A stretch of DNA of 64,000 nucleotides from Burkholderia sp. (GCA_030151225.1 JASLEG010000139.1:1-64000); one strand, 5' to 3'. Shown: positions 25,195 through 33,868, counted from the first letter of the stretch. Numbers and translations are program-made. Notes: generated by a model from the sequence alone, not told the origin.

Positions 25195-25217
25195 ATTCGT
25201 TGTGGAAAATTACGAAT
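25195..25217. promoter_or_regulatory. LysR-type dyad ATTCGT-N11-ACGAAT
   Basis: A perfect 6+6 inverted repeat with T-N11-A type geometry, 22 bp before the LysR start and upstream of the divergent DUF2798 gene. Good candidate for the autoregulatory LysR site. Confidence 0.6.
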
Positions 25218-25239
25218 CCATCCCGATCGGAGCGAAACG

Positions 25240-26196
25240 ATGGCCATCAACCTGCTCGGCCTGATCCAGTGCTACGTGCGTGTCGTCGAGGCCGGCAGCA
25301 TCGCGGCGGCGGCGCGCGGGCTCGGCATGAGCGCGGCCGCGGTCAGCCAGAATCTGGCGCGGCTCGAAGCCCACCTCGGGGTGCGGCTGCTGTCGCGCAC
25401 CACGCGCAGCATGGCGCTGACCGAGAGCGGCGAGCGTTATTACGAGCAGGTGCGCCTGATCCCGCAGCAGCTCGACCGGGCCCAGGCCGCCGCGGCCGAC
25501 GCGCTCGCGCCGCAAGGCCCGCTGTGCGTGGCGACCACCACCGCGTTCGGGCGCCACGTGCTGGCGCCGCTGATGCCGGCGTTCAAGGCGGCCCACCCGC
25601 GCATCGCGATCGAGCTCGTCGCCACCGACCGGCGCATCGATCATCGTGCCGAGGGCATCGACGTGAGCCTGCGCATCGCGGCCCAGCTCGACGAGCGGCT
25701 GGTGGCGCGACGCATCGCGTCGCTGCCGTTCGTGTTCTGCGCCGCGCCGGCCTATCTCGCGCAGGCCGGCGTGCCGGCCACGCCCGAGGACCTGAAGCAG
25801 CACGCCTGCCTGGTGTTGCGCTATCCGACCGACGGCCGCTTCCTGCCCTGGGGGTTCGTGCGCGACGGGCAGCGCTTCGAGGCAGCGCTGAACCCCGGCT
25901 TCGTGTGCGACGACATCGACATGCTCGCGCAGATCGCCGTGAGCGGCGGCGGCATCGCGCGGCTCGCCAGCTTCGTGGCGCAGCCGCTGATCGACGCGGG
26001 CCGGCTGGTGCCGCTGTTCGAGGCGCGCGGGCGCCAGGCCGCATGGGCCGAACCGGAACCGATGGAGATCTTCGCGTGCGTGGCCGAGCGCGCGGCGCTC
26101 AATGCCAAGGCGCGCGCCTTCATCGGTTTCGTGGAGGCGGCGCTCGCGCGCGACGGGCTCGCGCCGGGCAGGGCGCCGTCGCGCAACGCGCGTTGA
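25240..26196 (+). CDS. LysR-family regulator (CrgA/AaeR-like branch)
   Basis: 318 residues. The winged helix holds VRVVEAGSIAAAARGLGMSAAAVSQ and LARLEAHLGVRLLSRTTRS in outline, and the effector domain holds GIDVSLRIAAQLDERLVARRI and PAYLAQAGVP, all typical of this branch. Divergent from the DUF2798 gene with a dyad between. Its stop codon lies inside the operator of the next regulator gene. Confidence 0.92.
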   Translation: MAINLLGLIQCYVRVVEAGSIAAAARGLGMSAAAVSQNLARLEAHLGVRLLSRTTRSMALTESGERYYEQVRLIPQQLDRAQAAAADALAPQGPLCVATTTAFGRHVLAPLMPAFKAAHPRIAIELVATDRRIDHRAEGIDVSLRIAAQLDERLVARRIASLPFVFCAAPAYLAQAGVPATPEDLKQHACLVLRYPTDGRFLPWGFVRDGQRFEAALNPGFVCDDIDMLAQIAVSGGGIARLASFVAQPLIDAGRLVPLFEARGRQAAWAEPEPMEIFACVAERAALNAKARAFIGFVEAALARDGLAPGRAPSRNAR

Positions 26197-26208
26197 CCGA
26201 TCGGTCAA
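26193..26208. promoter_or_regulatory. TetR operator 1 TTGACCGATCGGTCAA
   Basis: A perfect 16-bp palindrome 21 bp before the TetR start and overlapping the LysR stop codon. Matched 14 of 16 by the palindrome upstream of the SDR gene. Confidence 0.85.
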
Positions 26209-26228
26209 ATACCGCTTATGATCCGCCC

Positions 26229-26813
26229 ATGCCACGCGAACGCGATTTCTCCGTCCCCGACATCCTCGACCGTCTGACCGACGTGTTCATCACGCACGGC
26301 TATGCGGGCACGAGCCTCGCCCTGCTGCAGGATGCCACCGGCCTCGGCAAGCAGAGCCTCTACAACACCTTCGGCGACAAGCAGCAGATGTATCTGCAGG
26401 CCGTGGATTGCGCGGTGCAGCGCGCGTCCGTGGCCATCGCGCGCATGACCCGCGCCGAGAACGGACGCGCCGCGCTGGTGCTGTTCTTCGACGGCATGAT
26501 CGACGCCTGCGCCGACCCGCGCGCCACCGAGCACAACTGCATCGTCACGAGCGGCCTGCTGGAGGGCGTCGAGGATGCCGAGCTGGCGCTGAAACTCGCC
26601 AGCCGCTGGCACGCCACCCACGAGCTGCTGCGCTCCACCATCGAGCGCGGCCAGCGCGACGGCTCGATCGCGAGCCCGCGCCCGTCGGCCGAGCTGGCCG
26701 AGCTGCTGGTGGCGATGATCAGCGGCCTGCGCGTGGCCGCCCGAGCCAGGCGCAGCCGCGCGCAGATGGAGAGCCTCGCCACGCTGTCGCTGTCGGTGCT
26801 GGACACGGCCTGA
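26229..26813 (+). CDS. TetR/AcrR-family regulator
   Basis: 194 residues. N-terminal helix-turn-helix FITHGYAGTSLALLQDATGLGKQSLYNTFGDK (outline) is canonical TetR, followed by a helical ligand domain with EHNCIVTSGLLEG. Operators on both sides (26193-26208 and 26876-26891) show it is autoregulated and controls the next gene, an SDR. The ligand is likely a small aldehyde, ketone or electrophile handled by the SDR. Confidence 0.92.
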   Translation: MPRERDFSVPDILDRLTDVFITHGYAGTSLALLQDATGLGKQSLYNTFGDKQQMYLQAVDCAVQRASVAIARMTRAENGRAALVLFFDGMIDACADPRATEHNCIVTSGLLEGVEDAELALKLASRWHATHELLRSTIERGQRDGSIASPRPSAELAELLVAMISGLRVAARARRSRAQMESLATLSLSVLDTA

Positions 26814-26875
26814 ACCGAACGACTTCCCCGGATTTTCCCGCCAAGCCGCACCCGCGGCTTTTTCTTGAATCGTTT

Positions 26876-26891
26876 TTGACTGATTGGTCAA
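26876..26891. promoter_or_regulatory. TetR operator 2 TTGACTGATTGGTCAA
   Basis: Imperfect 16-bp palindrome 12 bp before the SDR start, differing at two positions from operator 1. Placed to block transcription of the SDR gene. Confidence 0.8.
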
Positions 26892-26903
26892 ATTGGAGAT
26901 GAC

Positions 26904-27653
26904 ATGAGCCAGACCCTCGAAGGCAAGATTGCCGTGATCACCGGCGCGTCGCGCGGCATCGGTGCGGCGATCGCGCGCCGACTCGCCGCCGACGGCGCCC
27001 AGGTGGTGCTGCACTACGGCAGCGGCCGCAGCGAGGCCGAGGCACTGGCCGCCGAGCTGCGCGACGCGGGCCACACCGCGCACCTGGTGCAGGCCGACCT
27101 GAGCGCGACCGACGGCGGCCGGCAACTCGCCGAGCGCGTGCTGGCGCTGCAGTTGCCGCGAATCGACATCGTGGTGAACAACGCCGGCGTGGCGCTGTTC
27201 GCGGGGCTGGCCGACACCACCCCGGACGCGTTCGAGACGCTGGTGGCCGTGAACATGCGCAGCCTGTTCTTCGTCACGCAGGGGCTCGTGCCGCAGATGC
27301 CCGACGGCGGCCGCGTGATCAACATCGGCACGGCCGCCACGCGCATCGCGTTTCCCGGCATCACCGCGTACTCGGCCAGCAAGGGTTTCGTGGACGCGCT
27401 CACGCTGCAGCTCGCGGCCGAGCTCGGCCCGCGCGCGATCACCGTGAACACCGTCGCGCCCGGCGCGATCGACACGCGCATGAGTGGCTGGATCCACGGC
27501 CCCGGCGGCAAGGAAACGCTCGAACAGGTGCAGGCGCTGCCCGGCATCGGCAAGCCCGAGCACATCGCCGGCGTGGTGGCCTTCCTCGCCGGACCCGACG
27601 GCGCCTGGACCACCGGGCGCATCCTCGACGCGAGCGGCGGCACCAAGCTCTGA
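26904..27653 (+). CDS. Short-chain dehydrogenase/reductase
   Basis: 249 residues, classical SDR. Cofactor motif TGASRGIG, NNAG, catalytic Ser in NIGTAATRIAF region and YSASK. The basic residues after the first motif (SGRS) suggest NADP(H). Sits directly behind TetR operator 2, so it is TetR-controlled. Substrate unknown; a FabG-like 3-oxoacyl or small carbonyl reductase is possible. Confidence 0.93.
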   Translation: MSQTLEGKIAVITGASRGIGAAIARRLAADGAQVVLHYGSGRSEAEALAAELRDAGHTAHLVQADLSATDGGRQLAERVLALQLPRIDIVVNNAGVALFAGLADTTPDAFETLVAVNMRSLFFVTQGLVPQMPDGGRVINIGTAATRIAFPGITAYSASKGFVDALTLQLAAELGPRAITVNTVAPGAIDTRMSGWIHGPGGKETLEQVQALPGIGKPEHIAGVVAFLAGPDGAWTTGRILDASGGTKL

Positions 27654-27697
27654 GCCTCTGAACGTCACGCGCGGCGCCTGCCGCGCTGCACCGTGCC

Positions 27698-27746
27698 GAC
27701 GGCGGCCGCCCCGATGCGTTTCGCGCGCACCGGAGCGGCCGCCGTC
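27698..27746 (+). terminator. Inverted repeat after the SDR gene
   Basis: GACGGCGGCCGC (27698-27709) pairs with GCGGCCGCCGTC (27735-27746), 25-base loop, weak T tail. Possible terminator; the rest of the 261-bp space before the cytochrome gene shows nothing clear. Confidence 0.4.
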
Positions 27747-27914
27747 GTGCTTTCACGGCCGCCCGCCATGGCGCTGTGCAGCATCGTTCCCGTAGCGGGA
27801 AATCCCTAGGCGCGATTTAGCCATGTATTACCAGCGCGCGCGCCGCGCTCGTTACGCTGGTGGCTCGATGTACCGAGACGCATCGAGCTTCCCCCCACGA
27901 GAACAGGAATCACA

Positions 27915-28286
27915 ATGATCCGAATCCGCCGCCGTGCCCCGCATGCCGCACGTTCCGCGTCCCGACTCCTCGCGCTCGCCGTGCTGGCCGGTGCCGGCCT
28001 CGCTGCCGCCGCGCCCGCGCAGGCCGTGGGCGACGCCGCGCAGGGCCGCGCGAAATTCGCGAGCTGCGTGGCCTGCCACGGCGCGAACGGGCTGAGCCCG
28101 ACCTCGCCGGGCTTCCCGAAGATCGGCGGCCAGAACGCCGCCTATCTCGCGGCCGCGCTGCACGCCTACAAGGCCGGCCAGCGCACCGGCGGCACCGCGC
28201 AGATGATGCAGCCAATGGCGCAGGGCCTGTCCGACCAGGACATCGACAACCTGTCCGCCTACCTCGCCACGCTGGGCCCGAAGTGA
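27915..28286 (+). CDS. Monohaem cytochrome c (c553-like)
   Basis: 123 residues. A basic leader and hydrophobic signal peptide cleaved around AQA (residue 37) send it to the periplasm. Haem site Cys51-Val-Ala-Cys54-His55, distal Met among AQMMQPMAQGLSDQDI. This is a small class I electron carrier. It may take electrons from the FAD dehydrogenase encoded 0.5 kb downstream, which lacks its own multihaem subunit here. Confidence 0.93.
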   Translation: MIRIRRRAPHAARSASRLLALAVLAGAGLAAAAPAQAVGDAAQGRAKFASCVACHGANGLSPTSPGFPKIGGQNAAYLAAALHAYKAGQRTGGTAQMMQPMAQGLSDQDIDNLSAYLATLGPK

Positions 28287-28329
28287 TACGCGGCGCGGCG
28301 CACTTCCCGATGGTCCCGAAGGAGACACG

Positions 28330-28728
28330 ATGGCCAAGCTGATCCACACGATGGTGCGCGTGCACGACCTGAACCGCTCGCTCGCGTTCTACGAGGCGGC
28401 GTTCGGGCTGCTGCCCTCGCACCGGCTCGATTTCGACGACTTTTCGCTCGTCTATCTGCGCAACGCCGAGGCCGACGCCGAACTCGAGCTGACCTGGAAC
28501 CAGGGCCGCGAGCCCGCCTACACGCATGGCGATGGCTACGGCCACGTCGCCTTCGTGGTGGCGGACGCCGCCGCCGAACGCGCGCGCCTGATCGGGCTCG
28601 CGCTGCAACCGAAGGCGCTCAGGGAATTCCGCGACGCACGCGGCGAACTGATCGCCCGCTTCTTCTTCATCGAGGATCCGGACGGCTACAAGATCGAGGT
28701 GCTGGAGCGGCACGGCCATTATCGCTAG
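28330..28728 (+). CDS. VOC family protein, lactoylglutathione-lyase-like
   Basis: 132 residues beginning KLIHTMVRVHDLNRSLAFYE, with metal candidates His6 (IHTM), Glu in ELELTWN, His in YGHVAF and Glu in YKIEVLE, the four-ligand pattern of glyoxalase I. Length is near the 135 of bacterial GloA. Methylglyoxal-glutathione detoxication is likely. RBS GGAG nine bases upstream. Confidence 0.88.
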   Translation: MAKLIHTMVRVHDLNRSLAFYEAAFGLLPSHRLDFDDFSLVYLRNAEADAELELTWNQGREPAYTHGDGYGHVAFVVADAAAERARLIGLALQPKALREFRDARGELIARFFFIEDPDGYKIEVLERHGHYR

Positions 28729-28819
28729 CCGCGCGGCGCGCCTCGGGCTGCAAGCGGCACGGGAACACGAAGCCAGGCACAAGACAGGCACGACCTGCCC
28801 CGCAATCAAGGAGACGGAC

Positions 28820-29428
28820 ATGAAAGGCAGAACCATCGGCATTGCCCCCGAGGGGCAGGCCGGCACGGATGCGCCGCGGCGCATCGCGCTCACGCGTCGC
28901 GAGTTGCTGAAGGGAACCGGCGTGCTGATCGGCACGCTCGCGCTGTCGTCGTCGCTGGCGGTGCTGGCGCCGAGCCGCGTGTGGGCACTCGAGCTGCAGG
29001 GGCTCGACACGCATTCGGGCGCCGTGCTGCTCGCGCTCGCGAAGCAGATCTATCCGCACGCCACGCTGGACGACGCCGTGTACGCGCTGGTGGTGAAGGA
29101 GCTCGACGCCAGGGCGCGCAAGGACGCCGCCACGCGCGCGCAGATGCTGGCCGGCGTGAAGGCGCTCGACGCGAAGGCCGACGGCGACTGGACGCAGCGC
29201 GCCGCCGCCGATCAGGCGAGGGACACCGCCGCGCTGGCCGGCACGCCGTTCTTCGAGACGGTGCGCAGCACCGCCGTGGTCTCGCTCTACGGCAACGGGC
29301 TCGCCTACCGGCATTTCGGCTATGGCGCGGCCGAGGGCGACGGCGGCTATCTGTTCAAGGGCTTCGACGACCTGAGCTGGCTGCCCGAACCGGTAGCGCA
29401 GGACAGCGGCCCCGTTCCGGCAGCCTGA
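28820..29428 (+). CDS. FAD-dependent dehydrogenase small (gamma) subunit, Tat-exported
   Basis: 202 residues. A Tat-like signal (TRRELLKGTGVLIG) leads to the periplasm. The mature part resembles the gamma subunit of Burkholderia FAD-glucose dehydrogenase/gluconate dehydrogenase subunit 3 (DTHSGAVLLALAKQIYPH, YRHFGYGA, GGYLFKGFDDLSWLP). It acts as a chaperone that carries the folded catalytic subunit through the Tat system, so the catalytic subunit needs no signal. Lies 16 bp before that gene. Confidence 0.88.
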   Translation: MKGRTIGIAPEGQAGTDAPRRIALTRRELLKGTGVLIGTLALSSSLAVLAPSRVWALELQGLDTHSGAVLLALAKQIYPHATLDDAVYALVVKELDARARKDAATRAQMLAGVKALDAKADGDWTQRAAADQARDTAALAGTPFFETVRSTAVVSLYGNGLAYRHFGYGAAEGDGGYLFKGFDDLSWLPEPVAQDSGPVPAA

Positions 29429-29444
29429 CCGAGGAGAACCCGAC

Positions 29445-31037
29445 ATGGCAACCCAGCAAGCTCAGGCAGGCAAGCGCTTCTCGCACGACGACGGCAGCGT
29501 GGTGGTGATCATCGGCTCCGGCGCGGGCGGCGGCACGCTCGCCAACGAACTGGCACAGAAGGGCATCGACGTGGTGGTGCTCGAGGCCGGCGCGCTGAAT
29601 ACGCAAGCCGATTTCAGGACCGAGGAGTGGGACGCGTTTCACCTGCTGTCCTGGCTCGACCCGCGCACCACCTCCGGCTCGTGGCGCGTGGCGCGCGATT
29701 TCCCCACGCTGCCGGCCTGGATCTGCAAGACCGTGGGCGGCACCACCACGCACTGGGCCGGCGCGAGCCTGCGCATCCAGCCGCACGAATTCAAGGCGCT
29801 GACCCATTACGGCGCGCTCGACGGCGCCGCGCTGCTGGACTGGCCGGTCACGCGCGAGGCGCTCGACCCGTATTACGACCGCGCCGAGAGGAAGATGGGC
29901 GTGACGCGCACCAACGGCTGGCCGGGCCTGCCCGGCAACAACAACTTCAAGGTCATGCACGCGGGCGCGACCAAGGTGGGCTATCGCGAGTGCAACACCG
30001 GGCACATGGCGATCAACAGCGAGAACCGCGACGGCCGCAGCCACTGCTACCAGCGCGGCTTCTGCTTCCAGGGCTGCCGCTTCGGCGCGAAGTGGTCCAC
30101 GCTGTACACCGAGATCCCGAAGGCGCAGGCCACCGGCCACATGGAGCTGCGGCCGCGCTCGCACGTGGCGCGCATCGAGCACGACGCGCACGGCAAGGCC
30201 AGCGCCGTGCTGTACTACGACGCGAACGGCCGCCTGCAGCGCCAGAAGGCGCGCGTGGTGGCGGTGGCCGGCAACTCGATCGAGACGCCGCGGCTGCTGC
30301 TCGCCTCCGCCACCAGCCGCTTTCCGGACGGGCTCGCGAATTCGTCGGGGCAGGTGGGGCGCAACTACATGCGTCACACCACCGGCTCGGTGTACGCCGT
30401 GTTCGACGAGAAGGTGGACATGTACAAGGGCACCACCATGGCCGGCATCATCGAGGACGAGGCGCGCCTGGACACGAAGCGCGGCTTCGCCGGCGGCTAT
30501 CACATGGAGACGATCTCGCTGGGCCTGCCGTTCTACGCGGCCTTCCTGAACCCGGGCGCGTGGGGCAGCGACTTCACGCACGCGATGGACCGCTATCCGT
30601 ACACGGCCGGCATGTGGATCGTGGGCGAGGACATGCCGCGCGACACCAATCGCATCACGCTCAATCACGACGTGAAGGATCAGTACGGGCTGCCGGTGGC
30701 CAACGTGCATTTCGACGATCACCCGAACGACGAGGCCATGCGCGAGCACGGCTTCCGGCAGGGCACGGCCGTGTACGAGGCGGCCGGGGCGAAGACGGTG
30801 TATCGTTGTCCGCCGTATCCGTCTACCCACAATCTCGGCACGGCGCGCATGAGCGCCAGGGCGCGGGACGGCGTGTGCAACGGCTTCGGCCAGACCCACG
30901 ACGTGCCGAACCTGTTCATCTCGGACGGCAGCCAGTTCACGACCGGCGCGGCCGAGAATCCCACGCTCACGATCGTCACGCTGGCGATCCGCCAGGCGGA
31001 CCACATCGCCGGGCGCATGAGCCGCCACGAGCTGTAA
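29445..31037 (+). CDS. GMC-family FAD dehydrogenase catalytic (alpha) subunit
   Basis: 530 residues. FAD motif GSGAGGG (24-30). A cysteine block Cys199-x5-Cys205-x3-Cys209 (CYQRGFCFQGC) fits the 3Fe-4S site of bacterial FAD-glucose dehydrogenase. Late marks are STHNLGTARMS and the C-terminal NPTLTIVTLAIRQADHI. It oxidises a sugar or polyol in the periplasm with quinone or cytochrome as acceptor. The trihaem beta subunit that normally follows is missing; the next gene is a RHH protein. The monohaem cytochrome at 27915 may stand in. Confidence 0.9.
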   Translation: MATQQAQAGKRFSHDDGSVVVIIGSGAGGGTLANELAQKGIDVVVLEAGALNTQADFRTEEWDAFHLLSWLDPRTTSGSWRVARDFPTLPAWICKTVGGTTTHWAGASLRIQPHEFKALTHYGALDGAALLDWPVTREALDPYYDRAERKMGVTRTNGWPGLPGNNNFKVMHAGATKVGYRECNTGHMAINSENRDGRSHCYQRGFCFQGCRFGAKWSTLYTEIPKAQATGHMELRPRSHVARIEHDAHGKASAVLYYDANGRLQRQKARVVAVAGNSIETPRLLLASATSRFPDGLANSSGQVGRNYMRHTTGSVYAVFDEKVDMYKGTTMAGIIEDEARLDTKRGFAGGYHMETISLGLPFYAAFLNPGAWGSDFTHAMDRYPYTAGMWIVGEDMPRDTNRITLNHDVKDQYGLPVANVHFDDHPNDEAMREHGFRQGTAVYEAAGAKTVYRCPPYPSTHNLGTARMSARARDGVCNGFGQTHDVPNLFISDGSQFTTGAAENPTLTIVTLAIRQADHIAGRMSRHEL

Positions 31038-31076
31038 GCGCCGCGCACGCGACGACACGACAAGGAGACAACCGGC

Positions 31077-31415
31077 ATGTGCAGCGTCTACATCAACGCG
31101 GATCCGATCCTCTACGAATCGCGCACCCGCGCGATCCGGATTCACGGCGTGGTGACCACCGTGAGGCTGGAAAACCTGTTCTGGGACGTGCTGCAGGAGA
31201 TCGCGAACCGCGAGAACCTCACCACCAGCCAGTTCGCGGCGCAGCTGCACGACGAGCTGCTGGCGCTGCGCGGGGAGGAGCCGCTGAACTTCGCGTCGTT
31301 CCTGCGCGTGTGCTGCATGCGGTATTTGTCGGTCAGCGGGGCGCGCACGCCCGCGGCGGGCGATGCGCCGCCTGGCGTGGCGCGGCTGAAGGTGGTGGAG
31401 GCGGGTGGCCGATAG
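31077..31415 (+). CDS. Ribbon-helix-helix domain protein (RHH_4-like)
   Basis: 112 residues. The core THRIHGVVTTVRLENLFWDVLQEIA-like segment, NLTTSQFAAQLHDEL and FASFLRVCCMRYL fit the RHH_4 family, with a short Cys-containing start (MCSVYINADP). Probably a DNA-binding or regulatory protein. Behind the dehydrogenase by 40 bp; RBS AAGGAG. Overlaps the GNAT start by 11 bp. Confidence 0.8.
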   Translation: MCSVYINADPILYESRTRAIRIHGVVTTVRLENLFWDVLQEIANRENLTTSQFAAQLHDELLALRGEEPLNFASFLRVCCMRYLSVSGARTPAAGDAPPGVARLKVVEAGGR

Positions 31416-31875
31416 GGCGGCGGGCAGGGTGGCGCGCGATCCGATCGACCTGCGTCCGGCCACGGCCGCCGACCTGCCGTTCCTGCTCGAACTGCGCCGG
31501 CTCACGATGAGCGAGCACCTGCTGCGCGTGGGCGAGCCGACCGACGAGGCCGCGCACGCGGCGCGCGTGCAGGCGCATTTCGACGATGCGCAGGTCATTC
31601 TTCAAGGCGGCGAGCGTATCGGCCTGCTCAAGCTGAATCGTGGCGGCGCGACGTGGCATCTCCACCAGATCCAGATCCTGCCCGCGCATCAGGGCCGGGG
31701 CATCGGCGCGGCCGTGATCGGCGAGGTACTCGCGCAGGCGGCGGCGCGCCAGGTGGCGGTGCAGTTGAGCGTGCTGCACGGCAATCCGGCGAGAGGCTTG
31801 TATGAGCGGCTGGGGTTTCGGGTGGTGGGAGCGACGGCGATCGAAACCGTCATGCGCCGGGGGCATGATGCGTGA
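31405..31875 (+). CDS. GNAT-family N-acetyltransferase (GTG start)
   Basis: 156 residues. Acetyl-CoA site IQILPAHQGRGIGAAVIGEVL, followed by NPARGLYERLGFRVVG, the standard GNAT end. Target unknown. No ATG fits; the GTG at 31405 lies within the end of the RHH gene, which indicates coupling. Confidence 0.87.
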   Translation: MADRAAGRVARDPIDLRPATAADLPFLLELRRLTMSEHLLRVGEPTDEAAHAARVQAHFDDAQVILQGGERIGLLKLNRGGATWHLHQIQILPAHQGRGIGAAVIGEVLAQAAARQVAVQLSVLHGNPARGLYERLGFRVVGATAIETVMRRGHDA

Positions 31876-32002
31876 CGTGATCGGGCCGTTCAGCAGCCTC
31901 ACGCGACGACGCGAGCCACTCGGTGACCGGCATGATCACCAGCAGGTCGGCCCGGACCTCGATCCGCACGAAGCCCGCCGGATGGAAGCCGGCTCGCTTG
32001 CA
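31850..32002 (-). pseudogene. SymE-like toxin C-terminal fragment
   Basis: The minus strand encodes CKRAGFHPAGFVRIEVRADL followed by LVIMPVTEW and a short tail to a stop at 31850. The AGF-x5-V-x-I-x-V-x4-LVI pattern is that of the C-terminal AbrB-like half of SymE-family toxins. The upstream half is not in the same frame, although GRYTFTR in another frame may be a trace, so the gene looks frameshifted or truncated. The 334-bp gap here (31876-32209) otherwise holds only the LysR promoter region. Recognition is from memory of E. coli SymE. Confidence 0.4.
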
Positions 32003-32209
32003 CGCAGTCGGTGGCCGATCGCCGATCGCCGATCGACGCGCGCGTGAACGTGTAACGACCTTCGCGGGAGATCGCCGGCAGGAGTCGATGTTTCTGCTCG
32101 ACTGGCCATTCGGCATGGACGGAGTGGGTGTCGATCTACCGAGACGCGGCGGTGCATTTTTCGGTCCGGTAAGATACGCCGCTCGGGGCTTACTGCGGGA
32201 ATTCGGTCT

Positions 32210-33103
32210 ATGGCGACTCGAACCAATCTCGACATGGATGTGCTGCGCACCTTCGTGCTCGGCTTTCAGCTCGGCAGCTTCGCGCGCGCGGCGGAGCAAC
32301 TCGGGCGATCGCAATCGGCGGTCAGCACCCAGCTTCGCAAGCTCGAGGATCAGATCGGTGCGAAGCTCGTGCATCGCGCGGGGCGCGGACTCGCCCTGAC
32401 CAATGCGGGTGAATCTATGCTCGCTTATGCGCAACGCCTGCTCGAGTTGAACGACGAGGCTGTGGACCGGGTACGCGACATCGAACTGGCCGGGTGGATC
32501 GGTCTCGGCATGCCTCAGGATTTCGCGGATACCTTTCTCCCCGGTGTGCTGGGGCGTTTCACGCGTGCCCACCCGAAAGTTCGAGTCGAGGCACACGTCG
32601 ATCGTAGTGCGCCGTTGAAGGAGAAGGTGCGCAATGGCGCACTCGACGTGGTGCTCGCCTGGAACGACGGTTACCCCGTCGCCCACCCGACCGATATCGC
32701 CGATATCTCCATGGCCTGGCTCGGCAGGCCCGATCTGCTCGATCCTGCACGGCTGAAAGCGGAATCGATACCGCTCATCGTGTTCGAGCAGCCCTGTCCG
32801 TTTCGCGCCGCGGCCACCGCTGCGCTGGATGCGATGGGCATCCCGTGGAAAGTCGTGTTCTCGACGCCGAGCCTCTCGGGCATGTGGGCCGCCGCCGAAG
32901 CGGGGCTCGGCCTGGCGGTTCGCACATCGATAGCGGTGCCGAAGGGCGTCGACGTAATCGATCCTGCTGTCGCCGGCCTGCCGCCGCTGCCGAGCATACC
33001 GCTCGTGCTGTATCGTGCCGAGCGCGATGCCGGCCCCGCCGTGCAACGGCTTGTGGACATCGTGCTGGAAGCCGTGCGCGTACGGATCGACGTGGCGCGA
33101 TAA
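32210..33103 (+). CDS. LysR-family regulator
   Basis: 297 residues. The winged helix (FVLGFQLGSFARAAEQLGRS, QSAVSTQLRKLEDQIGAKL) and the effector domain (LDVVLAWNDGYPV, AAEAGLGLAVRTS) are clear. No obvious partner gene: the left neighbour is the SymE-like fragment and the right a DUF6196-like protein, so its target may have been lost or lie elsewhere. Somewhat lower GC and codon bias than the flanking genes. Confidence 0.9.
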   Translation: MATRTNLDMDVLRTFVLGFQLGSFARAAEQLGRSQSAVSTQLRKLEDQIGAKLVHRAGRGLALTNAGESMLAYAQRLLELNDEAVDRVRDIELAGWIGLGMPQDFADTFLPGVLGRFTRAHPKVRVEAHVDRSAPLKEKVRNGALDVVLAWNDGYPVAHPTDIADISMAWLGRPDLLDPARLKAESIPLIVFEQPCPFRAAATAALDAMGIPWKVVFSTPSLSGMWAAAEAGLGLAVRTSIAVPKGVDVIDPAVAGLPPLPSIPLVLYRAERDAGPAVQRLVDIVLEAVRVRIDVAR

Positions 33104-33254
33104 GCGAAGCGTCGGCGTCGAGCGGCGTCGGCGTTGCCGAATGTCGACCCTTCGACAGTTTCGAAGTCACGCTTCGAAACTATCCAATCCGGCCAGGAAA
33201 GCCCGGTGATAGATTGCTGTTTCCCTTCTGTTCCGATGTTTCCGATTCCATTCC

Positions 33255-33689
33255 ATGGTCGACATTTCACACGAAACCACCGAGCAAACCGAAGCGCGCC
33301 TCCTGCGCGTGATCACCGAAGCGAAACTCGTCGTTTATTCGGATACCTATGTGTTCGAGGAATTTCCGCTTGATCGCTTTCCCGCTTCGGCTCGCGCCGA
33401 TGCACTCGCGCTGGTTCGCGACGACAGCGTATGGAGTCAGCTGGTTCCGGGCACGGACGCGCAGCAGGAACGCTTCGGGGTATTTCGCTTTCATTTCCCC
33501 GCCGACGCGGACAACAGCGGGTTCGTCGGCTGGCTCGCCACCCGACTCAAGCGCCAATTCGGCACCGGTGTTTTCGTGACCTGCGGCCAGAATGGTGCTG
33601 CCGGCGGGATATTCGACTATTGGGGCGTGCCCGCTGCCCTGGCACCAGCGGTGTTCGCCGAGATAGCGCGATGGGTGAGGGGCGACTAG
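33255..33689 (+). CDS. Hypothetical protein, DUF6196-like
   Basis: 144 residues. ATEAKLVVYSDTYVFEEFPL-like beginning (TEAKLVVYSDTYVFEE), RFGVFRFHFP, GFVGWLATRLKRQFGTGVFV and GIFDYWGVP. Soluble. The family name is from memory of similar short Burkholderia proteins. A small second frame follows directly. Confidence 0.65.
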   Translation: MVDISHETTEQTEARLLRVITEAKLVVYSDTYVFEEFPLDRFPASARADALALVRDDSVWSQLVPGTDAQQERFGVFRFHFPADADNSGFVGWLATRLKRQFGTGVFVTCGQNGAAGGIFDYWGVPAALAPAVFAEIARWVRGD

Positions 33690-33733
33690 CCGTCGATCTC
33701 GACATTCGGCGGGCGGAGTTCGGCGGCGCCATC

Positions 33734-33868
33734 ATGACATTCTTCGTCACCGATGTTTCACGCGGCGATATCCGATTCGCCAGCGATTCGCACACGGCGC
33801 GGCAGCCTGCCGTCGAGGCGATCACACGGTATCTTGCCGAGCGCGGCATGAAGGTGGAATTCGAGTGA
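33734..33868 (+). CDS. Small hypothetical protein, 44 residues
   Basis: MTFFVTDVSRGDIRF, ending ITRYLAERGMKVEFE; looks like one beta-beta-alpha-beta unit. An in-frame ATG at 33671 overlapping the previous gene would give 65 residues. Not recognised; perhaps a remnant of a larger protein. Confidence 0.4.
   Translation: MTFFVTDVSRGDIRFASDSHTARQPAVEAITRYLAERGMKVEFE

Noticed and set aside
31936..32250. Leftward 104-residue frame covering the LysR promoter region
   Set aside because: Arg/Ser-rich shadow-like composition; only the SymE-like frame in this interval shows a family pattern.
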